Shown here: positions 51,939-60,282 of the stretch, piece after piece | Numbering within the stretch: the stretch's first letter is position 1 | Layout of the letters: each line of letters opens with the position of its first letter | Assembly: GCA_043720395.1 (NCBI GenBank) | Contig: JAYSSR010000009.1 | Span: forward strand, 1-64,000 | Direction: 5' to 3' | Origin: JANOYY01 sp043720395 | GTDB lineage: Bacteria > Actinomycetota > Acidimicrobiia > Acidimicrobiales > JANYDT01 | DNA length: 64,000 nt | The notes under the pieces: model-generated | Told to the model about the DNA's origin: nothing | The model's database searches: none | What the model saw: only the letters and a program-made list of their open reading frames with translations | Position numbers and translations under genes: made by a program

Positions 51939-53353
51939 CGATCGCCAACTTCACTTCGCCCAAGCGGGGCCTGCATGCGGCCCGCAACGCGCCGGTGCTG
52001 GGCGAGACGGTCCTCGAGCTTGTCGCTCACGATTTCGCCGTCTCGCACCACGAACGCCCCGTTGACAATCGTGTGACGCGGCGCAAACGGTCCGCACCGA
52101 AGCCACCCTTCGATCGGGTCGCTGATCGCCCCGGCGAACTTCACGCCGCCGAGGGGCCACACGGCGATGTCGGCCAATGCGCCGACGGCCAGGAGTCCGA
52201 TCTCCCCTTCGCGGCCGAGACATTGTGCGCCACCGAGCGTCGCTACTTCGAGGGCATCGCGAGCCGAGAAGTTTGCGGGCCCGCTCTTGACCCGGCCCAG
52301 CATGAGCGCATTGCGTGCCTCCATCCACAGCGACGCCGAATCGGTCGATGCGGACCCATCGCAGCCGAGACCAACCTTCACACCTGCCGAACGGAACGAC
52401 CGCACGGGCGCAATTCCTTGGTTGCCAAGCATGAGATTGGAACTCGGGCAGTGCGCAACACCAACGCCCCACGAACCCAGTCGTGCGATCTCTTCGTCGT
52501 TCGGAAAAATGCAGTGGGCCACCCACGCCCGGTCGGTTCCCCAGCCAACGTGCTCGAACTGCTCGACGGGGCGGCGTCCGAAGACTTCGAGGCAATACGT
52601 GTCCTCGTCGGCGTCCTCGGCGAGGTGGGTGTGGAGGCGGACGTCGAGCCGTTCGGCCAGCTCCGCCGTCGCCCGCATGAGCTCTGGGGTGACGCTGAAC
52701 GGCGAGCAGGGTGCAAGCGCGAGGCGCACCATCGCATCCGAGGAACGGTCGTGGTGAAGGCGCACGAGCCGTTCGGAGTCGGCGAGGATCTCGTCGTCTG
52801 TTTGTACGACGCTGTCGGGCGGCAATCCCCCGTCCTTCTTCGAGAGGCTCATGGAGCCACGGGTCGGATGGAACCGGAAGCCGAGTTCCGTCGCTGCAGC
52901 GATCTCGGCCGAGATCAGGTCACCCGTACCCCGAGGGTGGACATACAGATGATCCATCGACGTGGTGCAGCCACCGAGCGCAAGTTCCGCAAGACCGACC
53001 CAGGCGCTGATGTACGCCGCCTCCTCGTCGAGGCGACTCCACAGCGGGTACAGCGTGGTCAGCCACTCGAAGAGTCCTCCACTCGTTGCCGGGAGATACG
53101 CGCGCGTGAGGTTTTGGTAGATGTGGTGGTGGGTATTGATGAGGCCCGGCGTTACGAGACAGCCCGCCGCGTTCACGGTGCATTCCGCTCGATCCGGCTC
53201 GGTCCCGCGGACGCCCACGCCGACAATCCGGTTGCTGGATACAGCTACCCATCCGCCCGTCAGCTCACGACGCGCGGGATCAACGGTCGCAACCAGATCC
53301 GCATCGCGGATCAAGAGGTCAACCGGGGCTATGGGTTCTGGCCACGTGGTCAC
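51935..53353 (-). CDS. 8-oxoguanine deaminase-like amidohydrolase
   Basis: The 472-residue metal-dependent hydrolase has TPGLINTHHHIYQNLTRAYL, HTHLAEDADEDTYCLEVFG and LGCDGSASTDSASLWMEARN, the order found in 8-oxoguanine deaminase and related ATZ/TRZ enzymes. It would remove oxidised guanine by conversion to urate. GTG 53353 gives VTTWPEPIAP. It is end-to-end with the AlkD gene, so two DNA or nucleotide damage functions lie together. Confidence 0.85.
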   Translation of the reverse strand: MTTWPEPIAPVDLLIRDADLVATVDPARRELTGGWVAVSSNRIVGVGVRGTEPDRAECTVNAAGCLVTPGLINTHHHIYQNLTRAYLPATSGGLFEWLTTLYPLWSRLDEEAAYISAWVGLAELALGGCTTSMDHLYVHPRGTGDLISAEIAAATELGFRFHPTRGSMSLSKKDGGLPPDSVVQTDDEILADSERLVRLHHDRSSDAMVRLALAPCSPFSVTPELMRATAELAERLDVRLHTHLAEDADEDTYCLEVFGRRPVEQFEHVGWGTDRAWVAHCIFPNDEEIARLGSWGVGVAHCPSSNLMLGNQGIAPVRSFRSAGVKVGLGCDGSASTDSASLWMEARNALMLGRVKSGPANFSARDALEVATLGGAQCLGREGEIGLLAVGALADIAVWPLGGVKFAGAISDPIEGWLRCGPFAPRHTIVNGAFVVRDGEIVSDKLEDRLAQHRRVAGRMQAPLGRSEVGDR

Positions 53354-53427
53354 CGAGGAAGTTTCACAGAGCCCCGGCCGGAACGCATACGCACGCAATT
53401 TCAGGACTGAAATATTGAGCGAATGCT

Positions 53428-53456
53428 TTGACTAAACGGAAGGTCAAGAGTACACT
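53428..53456 (+). promoter_or_regulatory. Sigma-70-type promoter of whiB giving a leaderless mRNA
   Basis: TTGACT (53428-53433) and TACACT (53451-53456) are 17 bp apart. The whiB ATG begins 7 nt after the -10 box, which is where transcription should start, so the mRNA probably has no 5' leader. The region is AT-rich compared with its surroundings. Confidence 0.72.
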
Positions 53457-53462
53457 CACGTC

Positions 53463-53771
53463 ATGGCCTCCGAACTCGAAAGCATTGTTTCCGCTACGTG
53501 GTCGAACCGCGACTGGCGTGTAGATGCCGCCTGCGCGTCGCTCGGCAACGAAATCTTCTTTCCCGTCGGCAATCTCCTCGAAGCAGTCTCGCAAACCCGA
53601 GTCGCCAAAACGGTGTGTGCGAGCTGCCCGGTGCGCGAATCGTGCCTTGAGTTCGCGCTCCGCACGGCCCAGGAGGACGGGATCTGGGGAGGGTGCACCG
53701 AGGACGAGCGTCGCTCGATCCGACGTTCCCGACGTGCGGCCGCTCGTAAGCGCTCGCAGCAAGCGTCGTAA
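53463..53771 (+). CDS. WhiB-family iron-sulfur transcription regulator
   Basis: The 102-residue protein has the four cluster cysteines (VDAACAS, then KTVCASCPVRESCLEF), the GIWGGCTEDERRSIRRSRR turn and a basic C-terminus with AAARKRSQQ for DNA binding. WhiB proteins hold a 4Fe-4S cluster, bind the sigma factor and control division, redox or antibiotic genes in actinobacteria. The presence of whiB is the best taxonomic marker in the window. The promoter at 53428-53456 implies a leaderless transcript. Confidence 0.95.
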   Translation: MASELESIVSATWSNRDWRVDAACASLGNEIFFPVGNLLEAVSQTRVAKTVCASCPVRESCLEFALRTAQEDGIWGGCTEDERRSIRRSRRAAARKRSQQAS

Positions 53772-53854
53772 ATTGGCGGGGCGGGGGCCTCCCTTCGCTC
53801 GGTCCGACCGGCAGAGGGATCGGATCACGTGGCGTCGCCGATTGGCCGCAACCT

Positions 53855-54418
53855 TTACGCGGACACCATCACCGGGGTGCGCCAAGCCCGAACGTCGCGT
53901 CCGGGCGCGTGCGGATGGCGACAGCGGGCTCGTCGCCACGTCCGACGTTGGAAGAAGAACAGGGGGCTCTCGACACCAGGATCGCACCCATATTCCGAAA
54001 GTCCTTCGGGTACCGAGAAGGCAAGGTTCTCCGCCTCGACGCCACCGAGCGCTTCCAGCGCTTCCAGCGCGTCGATCTCCGCGAGTTCGATCGCGTTGAA
54101 CGGAACGAAGCGCGGCACCGGGTACATCGGTTCCTCCCCACCGAGTCGAGCGCGATATGCCTCCAGAGCTTCGCGTCCGATGTGGAGATTCGGCAGGACG
54201 CCCGTGATGAAGTACTCCGCACCACCGGACGTCCGAACGGTGATCTGAAACTTGCCGCCGGGCATCTGTTCCATGCTCACCATCTCGATCGAACCCATCC
54301 GAACTGCGCCGGTGATGTCGTCGGTGTCCCGACGGAAGGTCGGAATGAGCTGGTGGAGGTTCACGGTATCGAGCACGACAGCCACATCGGCGAATCGACC
54401 ACGTTGCGTGAGATTCAC
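53855..54418 (-). CDS. Hypothetical protein
   Basis: A 187-residue ORF starting MNLTQRGRFADVAVVLDTVN. The first 125 residues look like genuine protein (IPTFRRDTDDITGAVRMG, FQITVRTSGGAEYFITGVL) and end in ELAEIDALEALEALGGVEAE. The last 40 residues are Arg-rich and could be a read-through tail. No family recognised and no signal peptide. It sits between whiB and tRNA-Lys. Confidence 0.5.
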   Translation of the reverse strand: MNLTQRGRFADVAVVLDTVNLHQLIPTFRRDTDDITGAVRMGSIEMVSMEQMPGGKFQITVRTSGGAEYFITGVLPNLHIGREALEAYRARLGGEEPMYPVPRFVPFNAIELAEIDALEALEALGGVEAENLAFSVPEGLSEYGCDPGVESPLFFFQRRTWRRARCRHPHAPGRDVRAWRTPVMVSA

Positions 54419-54569
54419 GGTGTGAAATGGTCCGAACGACCCACGCCCGAGCTACAATTGCCCGGGCGAACCACGTGGATAGTGGCGAACTCGACCGAAA
54501 ATGGACCGCTCTGCGTGATGTCCCTCAAACAGCCGGGCGACCGGCGCGCTCAGGCCAGCAACGCCTTCT

Positions 54570-54646
54570 TGGTACGTCGCGTGGGTCTCGATCCCACCAC
54601 CGTCGGATTAAAAGTCCGATGCTCTAACCGGATGAGCTAGCGACGC
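54570..54646 (-). tRNA. tRNA-Lys (TTT), CCA encoded
   Basis: Acceptor GCGTCGC pairs with GCGACGT (first pair G-U), the D-stem is GCTC/GAGC, the anticodon stem TCGGA/TCCGA holds loop CTTTTAA with anticodon TTT, and the T-arm is GTGGG ATCGAGA CCCAC. The T-loop starts with A instead of the usual T54. The discriminator A is followed by CCA (54570-54572). Length without CCA is 74 nt. Confidence 0.9.
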
Positions 54647-54701
54647 GTCGAAGACGTTAGCGCCCCCAGACCGCCCGGTGGTGGTGCGATTCCGGCCGTC
54701 T

Positions 54702-55109
54702 TCACGCGGGACGAAGGTAGGTGCCTTGCGCGATCGCGCAGGGCTTCGCTGGATCGGTCGTCCAAACACTGACCGAGCCGACCATCGTGCGACGCCCGAC
54801 GGTGTGCAGGTCGGCCCTCGCCGTCAGCTCCAGGCCTATTGCCGGGCGCAGAAAGCGAATGGACAACTCGCTCGTGACGGCCATCGGTTCGATGCCAATG
54901 GCCCCGAACACGGCGAACCAAAGCACCGCGTCAGCAAGCGCGAACTGGGTCGGACCGCTGATCAGGTTGCCGGGTCGGATCTGACCTTCCTCGACGGACA
55001 GCGTCGCAACTGCATGCCGAGGACCGGCGTCGGCACAGACGTTGCGCGAACTAGCCCATGCGGTTCGAAGGTACTCATTGATGTGCTCGGCTGTCACGGC
55101 TGGGGTCAT
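54702..55109 (-). CDS. Hotdog-fold thioesterase (PaaI family)
   Basis: The 135-residue protein has the hotdog pattern: helix (HINEYLRTAWASSRN), a long strand, and the catalytic loop GQIRPGNLISGPTQFALADA (Asp in FALADA), followed by SELSIRFLRPAIGLELTARA. It should hydrolyse an acyl-CoA thioester. ATG 55109. It is divergent from the amidotransferase. Confidence 0.85.
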   Translation of the reverse strand: MTPAVTAEHINEYLRTAWASSRNVCADAGPRHAVATLSVEEGQIRPGNLISGPTQFALADAVLWFAVFGAIGIEPMAVTSELSIRFLRPAIGLELTARADLHTVGRRTMVGSVSVWTTDPAKPCAIAQGTYLRPA

Positions 55110-55200
55110 CTGGAACGTCCTATCTGACCCCGACCGGCGGGAACAATTCCCGGTCGTGGGGATGCCAGCCCCGCCCGGCCGACCGGTAACGTGCAGCACC

Positions 55201-55896
55201 GTGCGCCTCCTCGCAATCGTCCACGAAGCAGACTCGGGCCCTGCCCTCCTCGCTGACGCTGCCCGCGAACGCGGCATCGAAGTCGTCGAAGTCCTCGCCA
55301 GCCTCGGCCATCCGGAGCACGTACCGACGACCATCGCCGGGTTCGACCTCCTCCTCGTCCTCGGCGCAAGCCCAAGTGTCAATGACCGACACATCTCTCC
55401 CTGGTTCGAGCGAGAACTCGTTCTGATCCGAGACGCCGATGCGAAATCGGTGCCGATCTTAGGGGTCTGTTTCGGCGCGCAGGCCCTTGCGCTCGCGATG
55501 GGCGGATCGGTGGCGCTAGCAGCCGAACCGGAGATCGGCTGGCTGACCGTCGAAACCGACAATGCCGACGTCATCGAAGCCGGACCATGGCTTAGTTGGC
55601 ACGTCGATGCAATAACGCCACCACCTGACGCAGTCGTACTCGCGACGACGCGCACGTGTGTCCAGGCCTACCTCCTCGGGCGCCACCTCGCCGTCCAGTT
55701 CCACCCCGAGGTCACCGACCAACAAGTCGGCGATTGGGTACGAGGCGATGCCGCAACCGTCAGCCGACTCGGACTCGATGGCACCGCGATCATTCGGCAG
55801 ACCCTCGACGAACTCCCCGACGCTCGCCTTCGTGCCGCGCGGCTTTTCGACCGATTTCTGGCGCACGCAGCGACGGCTGCGCCGCAGACGCGCTGA
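55201..55896 (+). CDS. Class I glutamine amidotransferase
   Basis: The 231-residue protein has the glutaminase core: PILGVCFGAQALALAMGG with the nucleophile Cys, and HLAVQFHPEVTD with His-Glu. It is a stand-alone triad protein such as those in GuaA-like or unknown transfer reactions; the acceptor partner is not obvious. GTG 55201 starts VRLLAIVHEADSG. Confidence 0.82.
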   Translation: MRLLAIVHEADSGPALLADAARERGIEVVEVLASLGHPEHVPTTIAGFDLLLVLGASPSVNDRHISPWFERELVLIRDADAKSVPILGVCFGAQALALAMGGSVALAAEPEIGWLTVETDNADVIEAGPWLSWHVDAITPPPDAVVLATTRTCVQAYLLGRHLAVQFHPEVTDQQVGDWVRGDAATVSRLGLDGTAIIRQTLDELPDARLRAARLFDRFLAHAATAAPQTR

Positions 55897-55975
55897 TGGG
55901 CGTTTTCGTCGACCTCGCACCCACTACGATCGCCCCGCACAGGTCAACCGGCAACAGGGTGAGGGGTCAACGCAA

Positions 55976-56413
55976 ATGGGTGTCGAGGTTACGGTCGCGA
56001 CGTCCATCACCGACGACATCGTCGTAGCGTTTGCCAGGCTCGTCCCTCAGCTCTCCTCGTCTTCACCAGCCCCGACGCGCGAAGAACTCGAAACCATTGT
56101 CGCCCATGACGCCTGCTCACTGCTGCTTGCCCATGACGAAGACGGCACCCTTCTGGGCTCGATGACGCTCGTGACATTTCCTATCCCCACGGGCTGGCGT
56201 GGCTGGATCGAAGACGTTGTGGTCGACGAGGCCGCTCGCGGCAAAGGCGTCGGCGAGCTACTGAACTTGAGGGCGCTCGAAATCGCACGGGAATGGGGGG
56301 CGAAAACGGTCGACCTCACGTCGCGGCCCTCGCGCGTCGCAGCGAACAAGCTCTACCAAAAGCTCGGTTTCGTCGCTCGGGAGACCAACGTCTACCGCTA
56401 CGACGTCTGCTAG
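55976..56413 (+). CDS. GNAT-family N-acetyltransferase
   Basis: The 145-residue protein has the acetyl-CoA loop VDEAARGKGVGELLNLRALE (R/Q-x-x-G-x-G/A) and the C-terminal NKLYQKLGFVARETNVYRY. It acetylates an amine of unknown identity. ATG 55976; the previous gene stop is 80 nt upstream. Confidence 0.9.
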   Translation: MGVEVTVATSITDDIVVAFARLVPQLSSSSPAPTREELETIVAHDACSLLLAHDEDGTLLGSMTLVTFPIPTGWRGWIEDVVVDEAARGKGVGELLNLRALEIAREWGAKTVDLTSRPSRVAANKLYQKLGFVARETNVYRYDVC

Positions 56414-56474
56414 CCCGTTTCAAACCCCACGATCCACCCCGTCACGCTTCGCTGACCACGCGCAGGAGACCGCA

Positions 56475-57749
56475 ATGGCCGACACCTTCACCATTATCGA
56501 CAACCGGACCGGCAAGAGCGTGGAGGTGCCGATCGTCGACGGCGGGATTTCCTCCAAGGCAATCCGCGAACTCGACGCTGGCATGTGGGTGTACGACCCC
56601 GCGTTCATGCAGACCGCCAATTGTCGGTCGGCGATCACGTTCATCGACGGCGACGCGGGCATCCTCCGATACCGCGGGTATCCCATCGAGCAGCTCGCAG
56701 AGAAGTCCACCTACCTCGAGGTGGCCTATCTCCTGTTGAACGGTGAGCTCCCGACCAAGGAACAGCTCGCTCAGTGGACGTTCGAGGTCACGCACCACAC
56801 GTTCCTCCACGAGAACGTGCGAAAGCGTTTCATGGAAGGCTTCAACCACGACGCCCACCCAATGGGCATGTTCGTCTCGGGCCTTGCCGCGCTCAGCACG
56901 TACTACCCAGACGCCAAGGACATCGACGACCCGGCAATCCGGAACAAGCAGATCTTGCGCCTCATCGCGAAGTCGCCAACGCTTGCGGCGTATTGCCACC
57001 GTTTCAGCATCGGGCAGCCGACGGTGTACCCCGACAACAGCCTCGACTACACGTCGAACTTTCTCAACATGCTTTGGCGCATCGGGGCCGACTACGAGGT
57101 CAATCCGAAGCTCGCCCGCGCGCTCGATGTGCTTTTCATCCTCCACGCGGATCATGAGCAGAACTGCGGCACCACGGCCATGCGCGTCATCGGCTCGTCG
57201 CAGGCCGATCCCTACGTGTCCGCCGCCGGTGCCGCGAGTGCGCTCTACGGGCCGCTCCACGGTGGTGCCAACGAGGCAGTCGTACGCATGCTGACCGAGA
57301 TTGGCCACGTCGACAACGTCCCGGCGTTCATCAGCGCCGTCAAGGACGGCACGGGCGAGAAGAAACTCATGGGCTTCGGCCATCGTGTCTACAAGAACTA
57401 CGACCCGCGGGCCAAGATCGTGAAGGAGCGGGCCTACGACGTCTTCGAGGTCACGGGCATGAACCCGCTGCTCGACATTGCGTTGAAGCTGGAAGAGGCC
57501 GCCCTGAGCGACGAGTACTTCGTGAAGCGCAAGCTGTACCCCAACGTCGACTTCTACTCGGGGCTTATCTACCAGGCCATGGGATTCCCGCTTGAAATGT
57601 TCACCGTCCTGTTCGCCATCCCGCGCATGGTCGGGTGGCTTGCCCACTGGCAGGAGCTGCTCGATGATCCGGAGCAGAAGATCAGCCGCCCGCGCCAAAT
57701 CTATGTGGGTCCCGACGAACGCGAGTATCTCCCGATGGCAGCGCGCTGA
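56475..57749 (+). CDS. gltA: Citrate synthase
   Basis: The 424-residue type II citrate synthase joins acetyl-CoA and oxaloacetate. Catalytic residues are in HADHEQNCGTTAMRV, GPLHGGANEAVVRML and GFGHRVYKNYDPRAKI. The N-terminus ADTFTIIDNRTGKSVEVPIV is the usual small domain of hexameric enzymes that are inhibited by NADH. ATG 56475; follows the GNAT gene after 61 nt. Confidence 0.97.
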   Translation: MADTFTIIDNRTGKSVEVPIVDGGISSKAIRELDAGMWVYDPAFMQTANCRSAITFIDGDAGILRYRGYPIEQLAEKSTYLEVAYLLLNGELPTKEQLAQWTFEVTHHTFLHENVRKRFMEGFNHDAHPMGMFVSGLAALSTYYPDAKDIDDPAIRNKQILRLIAKSPTLAAYCHRFSIGQPTVYPDNSLDYTSNFLNMLWRIGADYEVNPKLARALDVLFILHADHEQNCGTTAMRVIGSSQADPYVSAAGAASALYGPLHGGANEAVVRMLTEIGHVDNVPAFISAVKDGTGEKKLMGFGHRVYKNYDPRAKIVKERAYDVFEVTGMNPLLDIALKLEEAALSDEYFVKRKLYPNVDFYSGLIYQAMGFPLEMFTVLFAIPRMVGWLAHWQELLDDPEQKISRPRQIYVGPDEREYLPMAAR

Positions 57750-57755
57750 CCCTGC

Positions 57756-58844
57756 TCAGCTGAGGCGCATTACACCTTCGCCGCGAGCGGCAACGAGGAC
57801 CGACCCCGCGCTGTCGATCACGAACCCAGCGGGTCCGCTGACCTTGGTGTCGGAGTACGAGCGAACCCGCCCATCGGCTTGAAGTGCCCAGAGGCGTCCG
57901 GTGCAGTAGTCGCTGTAGAGGTATTCGCCGCTCGGAAGAACGACGCCGCCCGTCACGGAGCAGCCCTCATCCGGTTCGCTTCCGTGCGCGTAGTCGTGGA
58001 CCGGGTCGAGCGCTCCTGCCGGACGCTCGCCATCGTTGTAGCCGTGACGTCCTTCGCGCACGCGCCAGCCGAAGTTCGGCGTCGGCGTTTCGAGCGTGAC
58101 CATGTCGACTTCTTCCCAGGCGTTCTGTCCAACGTCCGCGATCCACACTCGGTTGCGCGCCTCATCGAGCGCGAACGTCCACGGGTTACGAAGGCCGTAT
58201 GCCCAGATCTCCGGGCGACCGCGGGTCACCTCGACGTTGCCCGCAGGAATCGCGTATGGCTTGCGAGCAGTCGGCGTCGGCATGATTCTTAGGATCTTCC
58301 CGAGAAGTGATCGAAGGTTCTGAGCCCGATTGCCCGGATCGCCCCCGGAGCCACCGTCGCCCAGACCGATCCACAGGACACCGTTGCTATCAACGACGAG
58401 TTGCCCCCCGTTGTGGTTGGCGAACGGTTGGTCCACGCGGAGCAACACTTTGCGACGCGCCGTATCGGCCTTGCCGCGGGCGAATGGAAATGCGGTGATC
58501 TCTGTATCGCCCCCGCGGTTCGTGTGGTTCGTGTAAAGCCAGGCAGCGTCGTTGGAGAACGCGGCACCGAGTAGACCCTGCTCGTTGCCCGACGAAACCT
58601 TCGTTGAAATGTTCAGAGCCGACGGTCCCAGTTTGTCTGCGAGCAGGGGTCGGAGCCGACCCGCCTGTTCCACGACGTAGACGACGTTGCTCGTCGGGTG
58701 TTTCGTGAACGCGATAGCGGTTTCGGACTTCGCCACGAGCGACGCAACCGCACGAAGCGACGCGGCCGTCGTTGACGGCACGAGGAGTCCGCCAAGAACC
58801 CCCACGCCGAGGCCGATCGATACGATATGCCTTGACGATCTCAC
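57756..58844 (-). CDS. Secreted PQQ-dependent sugar dehydrogenase-like protein
   Basis: The 362-residue beta-propeller has a signal peptide (SIGLGVGVLGGLLVPSTTAA) and the motifs QGLLGAAFSNDAAWLYTNHT, ANHNGGQLVVDSNGVLWIG, LGDGGSGGDPGNRAQ and GYNDGERPAGALDPV. It oxidises an aldose with PQQ, feeding electrons to the chain. PQQ synthesis genes are not here. GTG 58844 fits 10 nt after the TesB stop; GTG 58880 is possible. Confidence 0.85.
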   Translation of the reverse strand: MRSSRHIVSIGLGVGVLGGLLVPSTTAASLRAVASLVAKSETAIAFTKHPTSNVVYVVEQAGRLRPLLADKLGPSALNISTKVSSGNEQGLLGAAFSNDAAWLYTNHTNRGGDTEITAFPFARGKADTARRKVLLRVDQPFANHNGGQLVVDSNGVLWIGLGDGGSGGDPGNRAQNLRSLLGKILRIMPTPTARKPYAIPAGNVEVTRGRPEIWAYGLRNPWTFALDEARNRVWIADVGQNAWEEVDMVTLETPTPNFGWRVREGRHGYNDGERPAGALDPVHDYAHGSEPDEGCSVTGGVVLPSGEYLYSDYCTGRLWALQADGRVRSYSDTKVSGPAGFVIDSAGSVLVAARGEGVMRLS

Positions 58845-58854
58845 AAGGGCGATC

Positions 58855-59730
58855 TCACGTTGACGGTGACTTGGTCGCACGGATAAGTCCTTCCTGCACG
58901 ACCGAAACGAGCAGCTGACCGTCGTGGCTCCAGATATCGCCCCGGGCAAGCCCACGCGCGCCATGCGCAACGGTGCTCTCCTGGTCGTAGAGCAGCCACT
59001 GGTTGGCCGTGAACGGTCGGTGGAACCACATCGCGTGGTCGAGGCTCGCTCCGGTCATGGTGCCGTCGTCCCAGCTCAGGGTGTGTGGAAGCAGGATCGA
59101 GTCGAGCAGGCTCATGTCCGACGCGTACGCGACGACGCATGCGTGCAACAGCGGATCGTCCGGGAGCACCCCATCGGGCCGGAACCACACTTGCTGCCGG
59201 GGTGGACGCGGCCCGAGCGCAGCGTCACGCCGTGGTCCACCGACATGTCGGAGGTCGAGCGGTCGTGGCCGCGTGTACCACTCGCGTTGTTCAGGGGACA
59301 CCCGCTCAGCGAGCGACGCATACCGTTCGGCGAACGTCGGAAGCGTTTCAGGGTCGACGCTCGTGGGCATGTCGAGCTGGTGTTCCACGCCGGGCTCGCT
59401 CACGTGGAATGAGGCGGAAAGATGGAAGATTGGTTCGCCGTGCTGAATTGCCACGACTCGCCGAGTCGTGAACGACCGCCCATCGCGGATGCGATCGGTC
59501 TCGTACAGGATTGGTGATGCCGGATCTCCTGGCCGCAGAAAGTACGCGTGCAACGAGTGAACGAGCTTGTCCGGTTCAACCGTGCGACCCGCAGCCACAA
59601 GCGCCTGGGCGGCGACCTGGCCGCCGAAAGTTCGCATCCGCTTCTCGTCGGTGAATCCACCACGGAAGATATTGACCTCGATAGGTTCAAGGTCCAGCAG
59701 CGCCAACAAGCCATCAAGTGCATCGCTCAC
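58855..59730 (-). CDS. tesB: Acyl-CoA thioesterase II (TesB)
   Basis: The 291-residue double-hotdog enzyme hydrolyses medium to long acyl-CoA. Markers: FRGGFTDEKRMRTFGGQVAA, LHAYFLRPGD, MTGASLDHAMWFHRPFTAN with the Asp, and WLLYDQESTVAHGARGL. GTG 59730 begins VSDALDGLLALL. Divergent from gtrA, with 50 nt between starts. Confidence 0.92.
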   Translation of the reverse strand: MSDALDGLLALLDLEPIEVNIFRGGFTDEKRMRTFGGQVAAQALVAAGRTVEPDKLVHSLHAYFLRPGDPASPILYETDRIRDGRSFTTRRVVAIQHGEPIFHLSASFHVSEPGVEHQLDMPTSVDPETLPTFAERYASLAERVSPEQREWYTRPRPLDLRHVGGPRRDAALGPRPPRQQVWFRPDGVLPDDPLLHACVVAYASDMSLLDSILLPHTLSWDDGTMTGASLDHAMWFHRPFTANQWLLYDQESTVAHGARGLARGDIWSHDGQLLVSVVQEGLIRATKSPST

Positions 59731-59780
59731 CCGCTCAGTTTGGCGCAGTTCCAGCCCTTCACCCCGTAGGCTGCCTGATC

Positions 59781-60266
59781 GTGAATCTCTCCCCCCGGTT
59801 GCTGGTCGCGTACGCGCGCACACCAGAGGGGCGCAAGAAGCTGCGATTCGCCATGGTGTCCGTGGTTGCGATCGCGGTCAGTCAATTCACCCTCATTGTC
59901 TGCTACGGCATCTTCGGACTCGACGAAAAGAAAAAGGTCGTCTCCCTCGCGATCGCATTCATAACGAGCACCATCGCTTCGTATGCGCTGAATCGGCGCT
60001 GGGTATGGGGTCGCAGCGGGCGATCACATTTCTGGAAGGAAGTTGCTCCGTTCTGGGGGATCGGCATCGGACAATTCCTGATTTCCGTTCCCTTCATCAC
60101 CTGGGGTGTCCACCAGGTCGAGAAGGAGACGGACAACCACGTCGTCCGCACGCTTTCGTTGCTGTTTTTCAGTCTCGTCGTCTATGGCGCGATGTGGATC
60201 GGGAAGTTCCTGTTCTTCGAGCGGGTGCTGTTCGCGGACCGATCATCCGAGCGCGCCGCGGTCTGA
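59781..60266 (+). CDS. GtrA-family membrane protein
   Basis: The 161-residue protein has four membrane helices and the GtrA pattern KLRFAMVSVVAIAVSQF, ALNRRWVWG (NRxWTF-type motif), and FWGIGIGQFLISVPF. Family members flip or assist polyprenyl-linked sugars in wall synthesis. GTG 59781. No glycosyltransferase is beside it. Confidence 0.8.
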   Translation: MNLSPRLLVAYARTPEGRKKLRFAMVSVVAIAVSQFTLIVCYGIFGLDEKKKVVSLAIAFITSTIASYALNRRWVWGRSGRSHFWKEVAPFWGIGIGQFLISVPFITWGVHQVEKETDNHVVRTLSLLFFSLVVYGAMWIGKFLFFERVLFADRSSERAAV

Positions 60267-60282
60267 TCCCCGGAACAACACG

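Noticed and set aside
51995..53410. 471-codon plus-strand ORF opposite the deaminase
   Set aside because: Shadow frame with no conserved motif.
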